A DNA stretch of 64,000 bases from Martinezella rhizogenes (GTDB lineage: Bacteria; Pseudomonadota; Alphaproteobacteria; Rhizobiales; Rhizobiaceae), in the NCBI RefSeq assembly GCF_000799715.1, contig NZ_JUHG01000019.1, forward strand, positions 186,001 to 250,000, given 5' to 3'. A program made the position numbers and the translations under genes. Under the pieces are notes generated by a model. That model did no database searches. It saw only the letters and a list, made by a program, of their open reading frames with translations, and was not told where the DNA came from. The stretch's first letter is position 1; each line of letters starts with the position of its first letter. Positions 1 through 8,429 of this stretch are shown one piece after another.

Positions 1-1
1 C

Positions 2-268
2 TTCTACGCCACCGAACTTGGCGATATCCTTAGGGATAGGGGCATACGACAGCTCGTCTTTGCGGGCGTGACCACGGAGGTCTGTGTCCAGACCACCATG
101 CGCGAGGCGAACGACCGCGGCTATGAATGCCTACTCGCCGAAGAAGCAACCGAGAGCTATTTCCCCGAGTTCAAGGAGGCTGCCATCGCGATGATCCGTG
201 CTCAAGGCGCGATCGTCGGCTGGACAGCGCATGTCGATGACATTCTGGAGGCTATCAATCATGCCTAG
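2..268 (+). CDS. Isochorismatase-family amidohydrolase, probable biuret hydrolase (5' truncated by window edge)
   Basis: Only the last 88 residues are in the window; the frame is open from base 2. The segment GVTTEVCVQTTMREAN is the nucleophile-cysteine region of isochorismatase-like cysteine hydrolases. Family knowledge: these enzymes cut C-N bonds with an Asp-Lys-Cys triad, and rhizobial biuret hydrolase belongs here. Biuret hydrolysis gives allophanate, the substrate of the allophanate hydrolase two genes downstream, so the context supports biuret hydrolase over other family members. Its stop codon overlaps the next start by 8 bases, indicating co-transcription and coupled translation. The Asp and Lys lie outside the window, so substrate is inferred. 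Confidence 0.85.
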   Translation, partial: FYATELGDILRDRGIRQLVFAGVTTEVCVQTTMREANDRGYECLLAEEATESYFPEFKEAAIAMIRAQGAIVGWTAHVDDILEAINHA

Positions 269-611
269 AACCACGCGAGAAATGCTGACGGCGGGTGGCT
301 GGAAAGATCTGGCCTTTGGTCCCTTTCGCAGGGATGTCACCATTCATTGGATCCAGCCTTTCGAAGACGATCAGCCCGGCGTCGCCCTTTTGAAATACGA
401 AGCCGGCGCTTCCGTGCCTCGCCACAGGCATGAAGGGCTGGAGACCATTCTCGTGCTCGAGGGCATACAATCGGATGAAGCCGGCGACTACGCCAAGGGC
501 TGCTATATCGTGAATGCTGTGGGTACCGAGCATTCGGTTTGGAGTGACACAGGCTGCGTCGTGCTGATCCAATGGGCCCGGCCCGTCAGAATATTGGAGG
601 AACAAGCGTGA
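261..611 (+). CDS. Small single-domain cupin protein
   Basis: A protein of 116 residues. The histidine-rich strand PRHRHEGLETILVLEG is the first cupin metal-binding motif, and a second glycine/histidine segment (GTEHSVWSDTG) follows about 35 residues later. It resembles ChrR-type anti-sigma cupin domains without the zinc-binding N-terminal part. The start at 261 is chosen because it overlaps the upstream stop (ATGCCTAG); a longer open frame to 198 would overlap the hydrolase deeply. Lying between a biuret-hydrolase-like gene and atzF, it probably serves the same pathway, as an accessory enzyme, metal-dependent sensor or protective protein. The role is inference. Confidence 0.8.
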   Translation: MPRTTREMLTAGGWKDLAFGPFRRDVTIHWIQPFEDDQPGVALLKYEAGASVPRHRHEGLETILVLEGIQSDEAGDYAKGCYIVNAVGTEHSVWSDTGCVVLIQWARPVRILEEQA

Positions 612-2407
612 CCGGTCCGGCTCTCGATATTTCGTCCCTGCATGCGTTCTACGCAAACGGCGGCTCGGCGACTGCGATTATAGAGGCTGTGTTTGCGCGT
701 ATTGCCGCGGTAAACGATCCCGGAATCTTCCTGCATCTTGCCGGCAAAGAGGACTTGTTGGAACAGTCGGCGGCTCTCGGATCCTTTGATCCGGTGGCAA
801 AACCGCTCTGGGGCGTGCCTTTCGCCGTCAAGGACAATATCGACGTCGCAGGGATGCCGACCAGCGCCGCGTGCCCCGATTTTTCCTACATGCCCAAAGC
901 AGATGCAACGGTCGTTCGGTTGTTAAAGTTCGCTGGAGCGCTGGTGATAGGCAAGACCAACCTCGACCAGTTTGCAACGGGTCTTGTCGGTGTGCGCACC
1001 CCCTATCCTGTGCCACGCAATGCCATCGACCCCGATTTGGTGCCCGGCGGATCGAGTTCGGGCTCTGCCGTCGCGACGGCACAAGGCATCGTGAGCTTTG
1101 CACTCGGCACCGACACCGCAGGTTCCGGGCGCATTCCCGCGGGCCTTAACAATATCGTCGGCCTGAAACCAAGTCTTGGCGCATTGTCGACCACCGGCGT
1201 CATTCCCGCTTGCCGCACGCTGGATTGCGTCTCTATCTTCGCTCTGACGGTGAATGATGCATGGCGGGTCTTCGAGGTCGTGGCACGCCATGACGTCACG
1301 GACGCTTATTCGAGAACCGTTTCAGCTGATGGTTTTGGCCGAACGCCACCGACCCTAACCATTGGTGTGCCGGCAAAGGCGGACCGGCTCTTTTTCGGCG
1401 ACGCCATCATGGAAGCGGCCTACGACGACGCCTTGCGTATGTTGATGGAATTGGGCCATCGCCTGGTGGAGGTCCCCTTCGGCGATTTTTACCGGGTGGC
1501 AAACCTGCTTTACGAAGGCGCCTGGGTCGCGGAGCGCTATGCGGCGGTGAAGGATTTCTTCGACACCAAAGAGGCAAGCTTTCATGCCATCACGCGCAAG
1601 ATTTATGGGGGCGCCAAGCAGCTTTCGGCCACAGATGCCTTCAAAGGCCTCTATGCGCTGCAAGCCCTGAAACAGAAGGTTACGCCGATGATCGCTTCGG
1701 TCGATCTCTTCTGCGTACCGACCGCCCCAACGCATTATACGCGCGCGGACCTTGAGGCCGAACCGATCCGCGAGAACTCGCGTCTCGGTACCTATACGAA
1801 TTTTGTCAATCTGCTTGATCTGTGCGGCATCGCCGTGCCGACGGGCATACGCAGCGATGGTCGTCCAGCCAGCGTTACCCTGTTGGCACCTTGGGGACGC
1901 GATGGTCTCACAGCTTCGCTTGCTTGTGACATTCACAGGGCCAGCGGCTTGACGCTTGGCGCCACCGGCTGGCTACAGCCGACGGCGAAAGACACGACCG
2001 CCGTTGACGAGGTCGAGCTGATTGATATCGTAGTCGTCGGTGCCCATCTCTCCGGCATGCCGCTGAACGCACAGTTGCTCGCCCTTGCTGGCCGCCTTCT
2101 GCGGACAGCACGAACATCGGATTGCTACCGGCTTTATGCCCTACCGGGGCAGATGCCAACCAAGCCCGGACTCATCCGTGTCGCACCAGCAACAGGCGGT
2201 GAAATCGATGTCGAGATCTGGCAATTGACGCCGGCTGCTTTCGGCCAATTCGTCGCCGCCATCCCGCCGCCGCTCAGCATAGGTACCCTCTTCTTATCCG
2301 ATGGTACTTCGGCCAAGGGATTTCTGGTCGAAGCCGCCGCCATCGCTGACGCGACAGATATTACGCATTATGGCGGATGGCGCAGTTATGTTGCGGCAAC
2401 GACGTAG
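608..2407 (+). CDS. atzF: Allophanate hydrolase
   Basis: A protein of 599 residues, the usual length for stand-alone allophanate hydrolases. The N-terminal amidase-signature domain has Lys75 (in AVKDNIDVAG), the cis-Ser cluster 149-151 (GGSSSGS) and nucleophile Ser173 (TAGSGR). The Lys-Ser-Ser spacing of 74 and 24 is as in AtzF. From about residue 470 comes the separate C-terminal domain, containing a GAHLSGMPLN segment, that finishes decarboxylation in family members. The enzyme converts allophanate to CO2 and ammonia. GTG start at 608 is preceded by GGAGG at 596-600 and overlaps the cupin stop; the open frame runs upstream to 572 but inside the cupin. Confidence 0.95.
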   Translation: MTGPALDISSLHAFYANGGSATAIIEAVFARIAAVNDPGIFLHLAGKEDLLEQSAALGSFDPVAKPLWGVPFAVKDNIDVAGMPTSAACPDFSYMPKADATVVRLLKFAGALVIGKTNLDQFATGLVGVRTPYPVPRNAIDPDLVPGGSSSGSAVATAQGIVSFALGTDTAGSGRIPAGLNNIVGLKPSLGALSTTGVIPACRTLDCVSIFALTVNDAWRVFEVVARHDVTDAYSRTVSADGFGRTPPTLTIGVPAKADRLFFGDAIMEAAYDDALRMLMELGHRLVEVPFGDFYRVANLLYEGAWVAERYAAVKDFFDTKEASFHAITRKIYGGAKQLSATDAFKGLYALQALKQKVTPMIASVDLFCVPTAPTHYTRADLEAEPIRENSRLGTYTNFVNLLDLCGIAVPTGIRSDGRPASVTLLAPWGRDGLTASLACDIHRASGLTLGATGWLQPTAKDTTAVDEVELIDIVVVGAHLSGMPLNAQLLALAGRLLRTARTSDCYRLYALPGQMPTKPGLIRVAPATGGEIDVEIWQLTPAAFGQFVAAIPPPLSIGTLFLSDGTSAKGFLVEAAAIADATDITHYGGWRSYVAATT

Positions 2408-2810
2408 AGCCGGCGAGGAATACATTCGATTTCGCTGCCTCTCTCGGCGGGCACAGAAACTTATCCCCTCTAAGAGGTGAAGAATTTTCGCATATTGAGC
2501 ATGCAACCGTGACGGTGTGTGACCTCCGAGCTCTTGATAGGAATCGAATCGTCGGCTTCTCAAGCTTCTTGGCACTAAACTATAGAAAAATCTGACCTTA
2601 GGCGTTCGCACCAATTTTCCGGCTTGCTGGGGAAACGAAGTGTTGTCGCTTCGAAGATGGCCGCGCAGCGAAAGAGGGCGCGCGTGAACCCAGCAACCCA
2701 TACTTCTCATGCCGAGATGTTCATCGGTTCCATGAATGATCGGGTCGATATCCAAGAGGGATCGGATGGGTGGCCGTCCTACCGCATGGAATAGGCATGG
2801 TCTGCGTGCT
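2408..2810. other. Intergenic region between convergent genes
   Basis: About 400 bases between atzF and the oppositely oriented ankyrin-like gene. I see no convincing gene; short open frames lack a start context. It contains one copy of a tRNA-T-arm-like sequence (2530-2561), annotated separately. No clear hairpin with a T-run was found. Confidence 0.5.
2530..2561 (-). repeat. tRNA-T-arm-like dispersed sequence, copy A
   Basis: Read on the minus strand it contains GATTCGATTCC, like a tRNA T-loop, followed by CTATCAAGAGC. It shares CTTGATAGGAATCGAA (plus-strand reading) exactly with copy B at 7071 and the overall pattern with copies C (22619) and D (28063). The T-stem does not pair properly, so it is not a tRNA gene. 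Confidence 0.35.
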
Positions 2811-4052
2811 TCAGTCAGGTGCTGAGCCATCCTGGCACAAAAGTATGTGCGTGCCGTCATCGCTGCCCAGTTGATCGGGTGGCCTCTTCAGCAACGCCTG
2901 TAGCGCGGCCCGTAAGTCGTCATCATCAACGCTCTCAACCACGGCGCCGTGACGCAGCAAAGCATGGGCAAGCAAAGCGTCGCCGGCCTCTGCGGCGCGC
3001 CCTAGCGGCCCGCCATGGCTGCTATGGGCGGGCACGATACCGAGTCTCGCCAGCGCATCCAGCATGGCTTCGAGTTGTCCGGTCCAGACGGCGCTCGGGC
3101 TGTGTTCGATCCACTCGTCGAAAGATGTCCAGATCTGGTCCTGCTCATTGTCACTGCCGACCCGGACGCCTTGCTCGCCGAGCCAGCGCAAGGCATCGAC
3201 GGCTCCTGAGCGCATCGCCGCACTGGTGACACTGTCGATGGCGACCTGTGGTGGCGGGTTCTCGTCCATTGGCTGGTGCGGGTTTGCGCCATGTGCGATC
3301 AAAGCGCGCATGATGTCTACGTGGTTGCCAAAGGCGGCGCCGGCGAGGGCTTCCTGCACCTGATCCCGGTCCCATTGCGGCAGAAACCGCTCGATCATCG
3401 CCATGTTGCCGCTGGCACCGGCCTGGCCTGGTAGAGAGAAGTAGCCTTCGTAATAGGCACCGCCCTTGCAGATGCCCATAAGGTCGGCTCTGTTCAGAAA
3501 CTCTTTCTCGTAGGTTCGCTTGGTCACACCCTCCAGCAGCACGCCGAGGATGTGTGGTGCCTGCGCGACGATGGCCTTAGGCAGCCATTCCCCACGCGGG
3601 CAGGATATCCCGCAGATTTTGTATGCCTTGGCGAAGCTTGCGTCGTCGTCATGGAATAGCGCGGCTTGCATGACGCCCCGGGGCTCCTTGGCACGTTGCG
3701 CTTCCTCGTAATCCCAAGCTTGCTGGCGCTGGCGCTGCCAATCGTCGAGAAAGCCCGAGGCCACGCTCATGCCGATTATCCCTATCGCCAGCACTTGCAG
3801 CCAGAAGAACCAAGAACGCGGGAACGGGCGCTTCCATGGTTTGTCCAGCACGGCATAGACGATGAGCATAATCGCGCCCATGGGACAGGCGACCATGGCC
3901 AGTTCCAAGACCGCGACTGCCGCGGAGTAGCCGCCCTGGCCGCTAACAAGCGCAAGAAACAGCAACGGCCCAAACAGGCAGAGGGCCGCCGCCATGAGCA
4001 ACAGGACCAGCAATGGATGCATCGCTTTTGAACTTATTGCCTCGCTATCCAT
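2811..4052 (-). CDS. Membrane protein with ankyrin-like C-terminal region
   Basis: A protein of 413 residues starting at ATG 4052, preceded by AGGA seven bases upstream. Three hydrophobic segments (about 12-35, 44-66, 80-98) precede a soluble part. Repeated helical blocks such as GNHVDIMRALIAHGANP and GDALLAHALLRHGAVVE look like ankyrin repeats, which mediate protein-protein contacts. I do not recognise a specific orthologue. It probably sits in the inner membrane with the ankyrin part in the cytoplasm. Ankyrin proteins occur as immunity or accessory partners of secreted toxins, but nothing here proves that role. It is a single-gene unit with no recognisable regulator beside it. Confidence 0.75.
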   Translation of the reverse strand: MDSEAISSKAMHPLLVLLLMAAALCLFGPLLFLALVSGQGGYSAAVAVLELAMVACPMGAIMLIVYAVLDKPWKRPFPRSWFFWLQVLAIGIIGMSVASGFLDDWQRQRQQAWDYEEAQRAKEPRGVMQAALFHDDDASFAKAYKICGISCPRGEWLPKAIVAQAPHILGVLLEGVTKRTYEKEFLNRADLMGICKGGAYYEGYFSLPGQAGASGNMAMIERFLPQWDRDQVQEALAGAAFGNHVDIMRALIAHGANPHQPMDENPPPQVAIDSVTSAAMRSGAVDALRWLGEQGVRVGSDNEQDQIWTSFDEWIEHSPSAVWTGQLEAMLDALARLGIVPAHSSHGGPLGRAAEAGDALLAHALLRHGAVVESVDDDDLRAALQALLKRPPDQLGSDDGTHILLCQDGSAPD

Positions 4053-4060
4053 GCTTTGTC

Positions 4061-4267
4061 CTAGGGATGCCTTCCGCTTCGGTTGTCCAGTGCGCCTAGC
4101 AACGAGCTTAAATCGATCAATCGATTGGCAATCAAGTGACCGACCCCATCAGCCCGCTCCCAGCAAGCGCCCTCCAGAAAAATACGCCATTGGCGCTCAG
4201 CGACCTGGCTCCAGACGACGACATCGATGGGACCGTACGGCAGACAGGCTTCCAAGCTCATCCACAT
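4061..4267 (-). CDS. Small hypothetical protein
   Basis: A 68-residue open frame beginning MWMSLEACLPYGPI and ending just upstream of the ankyrin-like gene. Its start overlaps the end of the preceding small frame by 10 bases, as in coupled translation, but the two could equally be pieces of one frameshifted gene. It is rich in Trp and Leu, has no membrane segment, and I recognise no family. Low confidence that it is expressed. Confidence 0.35.
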   Translation of the reverse strand: MWMSLEACLPYGPIDVVVWSQVAERQWRIFLEGACWERADGVGHLIANRLIDLSSLLGALDNRSGRHP

Positions 4268-4473
4268 TGCTCTCGTAGCACTGTAGCCAGCATCGCGAAT
4301 GAATCGAAGGTTTCAAACCGCTTGTCCGGGAACCCCAAATTGATCGCATGAAACTCCCGATCCCGTCGGTCGAAAACGAACTGTGCCAGGTTCCCAGCAT
4401 GGCCGAGACCAACAACTTCGGCCCGTTCCAGACCCAGATTCTCAAGGTCAAAGTTGAAACTGCCCGGGGTCAT
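4258..4473 (-). CDS. Small hypothetical protein
   Basis: A 71-residue frame from ATG 4473 (first residues MTPGSFNFDLENLGLE). The frame stays open to a GTG at 4569, giving 103 residues, but the extra N-terminus looks like read-through of non-coding sequence. The composition is acidic, soluble and protein-like (LGHAGNLAQFVFDRRDREFHAIN). It overlaps the start of the next frame by 10 bases. No family recognised; it may be the N-terminal part of a gene now split by a frameshift. Confidence 0.4.
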   Translation of the reverse strand: MTPGSFNFDLENLGLERAEVVGLGHAGNLAQFVFDRRDREFHAINLGFPDKRFETFDSFAMLATVLREQCG

Positions 4474-4581
4474 GATCGGCGATGATGACCTTAAACAGGT
4501 TACAAATTTGCCTGCAAAGTCATGCACTTGTTTCGTTTCGACTGGGGGCAATCTTTGACGCTGATTCACAGGTAGCGATCT

Positions 4582-4878
4582 CTAACCGCGCTGGACGAAC
4601 AAGAACACAGCGATAATTGTCAACAGGAAAAGTCCTGCCCCGGCCGCTGCAATACAAAAGAGAGTGAGCCATGTCCGCGCATTGCGGAGGCTTGGCCGCT
4701 GACCGTTGGCCATCCTGGTGATGAGATGCGCACAGGCTCCGAGGACAACCGGCGTGGTTCCCCCGATCATCATCGCCATTGTTCCTTCTTGGGCGGAGGT
4801 TCGCCAGATCATGCCGAACAGGAAAATACCGGCAATCGTTCCCGCGATCAGTGAACCAAGAATGAGAAGAACTCGCAT
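4582..4878 (-). CDS. Small integral membrane protein
   Basis: A 98-residue protein with three hydrophobic helices (about 3-24, 34-54, 71-94) separated by short charged loops, including a Lys/Arg-rich turn around residues 58-68. ATG 4878 is preceded by AAAGG at good distance. No catalytic motif and no family recognised. It lies just upstream of the two small unknown frames in the same direction, and may be transcribed with them. Confidence 0.65.
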   Translation of the reverse strand: MRVLLILGSLIAGTIAGIFLFGMIWRTSAQEGTMAMMIGGTTPVVLGACAHLITRMANGQRPSLRNARTWLTLFCIAAAGAGLFLLTIIAVFLFVQRG

Positions 4879-5060
4879 AGTGTGCCTTTCGACTTACACA
4901 GGAGATGCCGGTATTATGTGCTGTTTGATAGGACTTCGGGGCTTATGGCAACGGTTCTGGAAGCAGATCATGATGGATAAGGAGTAACCGATTGCTTCGT
5001 AGTCAAATTCGGGAGGCAAACCAACGATAGCGCTGAGGGGATCGTGTTTTCCGCGCGTTC

Positions 5061-6091
5061 TCAGTGTGTTGGATCGTCGACGGTGATTTCTTCGAAATCC
5101 ACGATGCCTGCTTTTAGGTTGGGCAGGATGGCCAGCACCTCGCCAGCCACTGTCTGCACGATCGAGTTTCCGAACGGTACATCGGGCTGACCGTCGGGCT
5201 TTGCAACCTGGCCCCGTGCCGGGCTCAGGATCAAACTATCGGAATCCCGGTCTGATGACGTCCACTCCTTCGAGCGGATGCGCGTACCGGCAGGGTAATT
5301 GACCACGCCCAGGCGCAGGTCGGTAGCGAGCACCGCCTCGCTAAAGCCCGCGAAGTGGCGATCGCGGTCCACGGCTATCCGGGCGCCCTGCAGAGGCAGG
5401 CCACGTACTGTTGTCATCGTCTTGGGCGCGAGAAAAATGGTCCAGCCACGGGAGGAGCCTGCATGTGCCAGCAGTTTCGCGCCGGCGGGGATTTCCCGGC
5501 TTTCCAGGCGATTGGCGGCGCCGAGCGTGCAGGAATCGAAGGTGATCTTGCCTGCTTCGACTTTGAACGCCAACGGCTCTCCTGTCCCACAGAGCCAGCC
5601 ATCGACGCGCTGATCGGAGGCCAGTGTCACCTCCATCGAGGTGGCCGCATAAGTATCTGTATCGCCATCCAGATAGAGGTTGCGGCGGAGGCTCGCCGCG
5701 ATGACGCCATTGACCAGAGTCGGAACAGGAAAGCGGGCGGAATCGAAGGCTTCCGCCTCACCCGGCATCATGCTGTGTAACCGGGTTCCCGCCGGCATGG
5801 CGACGCCCGCCACCACGGCTGGCTTTTCCAGCGTGATATTCCGTGCTGCCTCGTCCCGCTTGATATCCGCATCCACGAGATAGGCTCGATAGAGAAAAGA
5901 CAGGGCGAATGTCGACGCCAAAGCGAGCAACACCATGAGGGGCAGGGTGAACCACAAGCGTGCCCGAAACGCCCTTCGTGCGCCGCGCCAGACACTGAGT
6001 AGTGCCAGCCACGCTACGAGGATAAGCGCTGTATGACCGAGACCAGCAGCAGAACGGAGATGGAGGCGGGGATCAGTGCAATTGGGATCAT
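5061..6091 (-). CDS. Hypothetical membrane-anchored protein, possibly frameshifted near its start
   Basis: The open frame runs from 5061 to 6194 (377 residues), but its first 45 or so residues look non-coding. A better start, ATG 6091 (MIPIALIPASISVLLLV), lies in another frame that stops near 6030, just where the main frame becomes hydrophobic (TALILVAWLALLSVW). A single-base shift near 6030-6045 would join two membrane segments into a natural N-terminus. A second membrane helix (LPLMVLLALASTFALSF) follows, then about 250 soluble residues with turn-and-strand patches such as PAGTRL, PAGAKLL and PAGTRI that look like short repeats. No family recognised. An IS6 element sits directly upstream. 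Confidence 0.6.
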
Positions 6092-6230
6092 ATCGGGGCC
6101 GTGACGGCTTCCTGTGCTTTGTGAAACAAACAGGCGCTTGTTGGATATTTGTCGCGTCTTCTCGGTAAACTACCTCGGAGCCGTTCGTCATCAAAAGATT
6201 TTTGGCGAGGTCGGTTGGGGAAGCTTTTAT

Positions 6231-7051
6231 CTGGTATTGTCACGTTAACCGGGCTGCGGTTGCCTGGCTGACGGGTTGGGCGTAAATTTCGGCGATGCAG
6301 ACACGAGATATCAGCTTCAAGCGTCACCGTTTTCCGCCACAGATCGTGGCTCACGCGGTCTGGCTTTATCTGCGGTTCAACCTTAGTCTGCGTGAAGTTG
6401 AGGAAATGCTGCTCGAGCGTGGAATCGACGTATCCTATGAGACAGTCCGCCGCTGGATCGCCAAGTTCGGACCCCAGATTGCACGCAACTTGCGGCGGCG
6501 GCAGGTGCCCCCCGGCGATATTTGGTATCTGGACGAAGTTGTCGTGAAATGCGCTGGAGAGAAATTCTGGCTCTGGCGTGCGGTCGATCAGCATGGCACC
6601 GTTCTCGAAGAGATATTGCAGAACCGGCGTGATAAAAGGGCGGCAAAGCGCCTGCTGGTGACGTTAATGAAGCGCTATGGCTTTGCTCCCAAACGGATCA
6701 TCACCGATAAACTGCGCTCCTACGGCGCGGCAAAGGCGGACGTGGCACCCGGCCTTGACCATTGGTCGCACAAGGGCCTCAATAATCGGGCTGAAAATAG
6801 CCATCTGCCGTTTCGAAAACGGGAACGAACCATGCAAGGCCACCGGTCACCAGGCACGTTGCAACGATTCGTCTCCATGCACTCAGCGACCCGCAATTGC
6901 TTTTCAGTTCCGCCCCGTCGCCGCGCCGCGCAAACAATTCGCTACCATCGGCTCGAAGCTTTCGATGCATGGAAAATTGCGGCCTGTGTCGCCTGAATAT
7001 CCACGAACCGCAGAACTTTCCAGCCAGAGAAACTTAACGTGACAACACCAG
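6231..7051 (+). mobile_element. IS6-family insertion sequence
   Basis: About 820 bp with terminal inverted repeats: left end CTGGTATTGTCACGTTAA at 6231-6248, and the complement of the right end CTGGTGTTGTCACGTTAA at 7034-7051 (one mismatch in 18). It encodes one transposase filling most of the element, the usual IS6 layout. The eight bases outside the two ends do not match, so no target duplication is seen. This suggests an old insertion, a cointegrate resolved by recombination, or adjacent deletion. Confidence 0.85.
6295..6996 (+). CDS. IS6-family transposase
   Basis: A 233-residue DDE transposase, the normal length for IS6. The first catalytic Asp is in WYLDEVVVK, the second in IITDKLRSYGAAK, and Glu in NNRAENSHLPFRKRER. 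An N-terminal helix-turn-helix (SLREVEEMLLERGIDVSYET) should bind the inverted repeats. All catalytic residues are present and the frame is intact, so the element may still be active. The start ATG 6295 lies 47 bases inside the left repeat. Confidence 0.93.
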   Translation: MQTRDISFKRHRFPPQIVAHAVWLYLRFNLSLREVEEMLLERGIDVSYETVRRWIAKFGPQIARNLRRRQVPPGDIWYLDEVVVKCAGEKFWLWRAVDQHGTVLEEILQNRRDKRAAKRLLVTLMKRYGFAPKRIITDKLRSYGAAKADVAPGLDHWSHKGLNNRAENSHLPFRKRERTMQGHRSPGTLQRFVSMHSATRNCFSVPPRRRAAQTIRYHRLEAFDAWKIAACVA

Positions 7052-7670
7052 ATTGGATGCTAGCCCTATCGCCTTGATAGGAATCGAACCGAGAACCTCA
7101 GTCGATACTATAATATCGATGTGAAATAGACGTGCGGTTTCAGAGACTTGGATAGCTTGTCGTCGGTAAGCATAATTATGGAACTTACGCCCCGACCAAC
7201 TGAGAGGTGCGAACGTTGTATTCCATACGAAACTCACCGCGTTAGCACAGCGCCTGTCTTCGTATGAATACATGAACTACCTCTTTAGTAGTCCAAGTTT
7301 TCGTCTGCATCCCCAATGGGTCAAATTACGGCGGAATCCAACAGTAAGAAGTTGGTCGTGGCAAAATTGGTCGCCGGCGCCGTTCTCGGATGTGGAGAGC
7401 GTGGGATTTCGCCCTCTCCCGCAAACGCCCTCTGATTGGCGAGAGGATGGCGGCTCTGAAAAGCTCGAGATAGTCTTACTAATTCGGCGGGTAACAGATT
7501 TCTCCGCCTTTCCGAAGCAAGCATACTGCTGGTCATAGATCTAGGATCGGCCATCGCCGCATCGAGCGGCGCTGGCCGAATGCCAGGGGACGCAAGCCCT
7601 TCTCCCCCAATCGTTCTGCCGTTACAGCCGTCAGGGCGACTGTGGGACGCCTGCCGAACCGATTAAGCGC
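7052..7670. other. Intergenic region with tRNA-like fragments
   Basis: About 620 bases between the IS6 element and the lipoprotein gene. It holds tRNA-like copy B (7071-7100) and, near 7192-7215 on the minus strand, a D-arm-like CTCAGTTGGTCGGGGC. The two are roughly 110 bases apart, too far for a normal tRNA. Open frames at 7272-7538 (+) and 7321-7554 (-) have no family resemblance or ribosome site and are not called. Confidence 0.45.
7071..7100 (-). repeat. tRNA-T-arm-like dispersed sequence, copy B
   Basis: On the minus strand it reads GGTTCTCGGTTCGATTCC followed by TATCAAGGC, close to the 3' half of a tRNA. It shares 16 identical bases with copy A and the same layout as copies C and D. 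A D-arm-like stretch about 110 bases upstream (minus-strand sense) makes it the most tRNA-like of the four, but no acceptor stem can be built. Confidence 0.4.
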
Positions 7671-8345
7671 TTACAAACCGAATTTTGTGAAAGTAATCGA
7701 AGGATAGACATCCGGCATGACGCTCCTCATAAGGTCACGCTCGGCGGGTGTGGCTTCTGATCCCACCACGCGCGGGTCGCTGCGCGTTCCTGCCAGCCGC
7801 ATGTACCCTGCGTCAACAATCTGACCCTGGCCAATCGTGATGGAACTTTCACCCCCCAATGGCCGAACATAGCTGAATGTTCTACCGAAGAGGCCGTCAT
7901 TGTCACCTCCCGCCTCAATAGTCGTATTTCCATAGCGGCACGATGCGTATGTGATGGCGTAGCGACCAGGGGCAACGGGCACGAACCATCTCTCATATTT
8001 TTGCGCGGTCGCGGAGAACAACTGGCCAAGGGACAGTTTATTTGGATTTTGCAAACGATATGCGACCGCAGAACCAACGGACAGAGGCGGTTCCGTCTCG
8101 TCTGGCTTTCCCGCATTGATCTTACGCAGAGTAATGTAACCGCCACAATTCATTTCGCCTAACAGCGGGGAATCCACCATTCGCACGAGAAGGAGCGAGC
8201 CCTTCTTCTTTTTATTTGCGAGAATCTGGGCGGACCCCTCATGTTGCTGGGCAGCAACTTTGGCCGGGTCCGGGGTCCCGGCGCAACCGGCCAATAGGCC
8301 TGTCATCAGGCCGAGTCCGACAACGGCAAGGAATTTTGCGTTCAT
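7671..8345 (-). CDS. Putative lipoprotein of unknown function
   Basis: A 224-residue protein beginning MNAKFLAVVGLGL with a lipobox LLAGC (Cys21), so it should be exported and lipidated. The inner ATG 8345 is preferred over 8372 because AAGGA sits seven bases before it and the signal peptide then begins correctly. The mature part is strand-rich (VRMVDSPLLGEMNCGGYITL, WFVPVAPGRYAITYASCRYG) and may be a small beta-sandwich. No family recognised. It follows an unknown gene in the same direction, downstream of the exoprotein locus, and the base composition looks lower in GC than the flanking operons. Confidence 0.7.
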   Translation of the reverse strand: MNAKFLAVVGLGLMTGLLAGCAGTPDPAKVAAQQHEGSAQILANKKKKGSLLLVRMVDSPLLGEMNCGGYITLRKINAGKPDETEPPLSVGSAVAYRLQNPNKLSLGQLFSATAQKYERWFVPVAPGRYAITYASCRYGNTTIEAGGDNDGLFGRTFSYVRPLGGESSITIGQGQIVDAGYMRLAGTRSDPRVVGSEATPAERDLMRSVMPDVYPSITFTKFGL

Positions 8346-8429
8346 TCTGAAATCCTTGGAGATTGCTATCATATTTGGCTTCGGACCATTCCCAGTGCCG
8401 AACAGGTCGAGACATTTTTCGGAAATAGC

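Noticed and set aside
6223..7059. Target-site duplication flanking the first IS6 element
   Set aside because: The eight bases on either side do not match; the same is true for the element at 61369.
7071..7215. A functional tRNA gene
   Set aside because: D-arm and T-arm-like pieces are too far apart, and neither acceptor nor anticodon stem forms.
7272..7554. Genes in the gap after the IS6 element
   Set aside because: Both strands have open frames, but neither has a good start, plausible composition or a family match.
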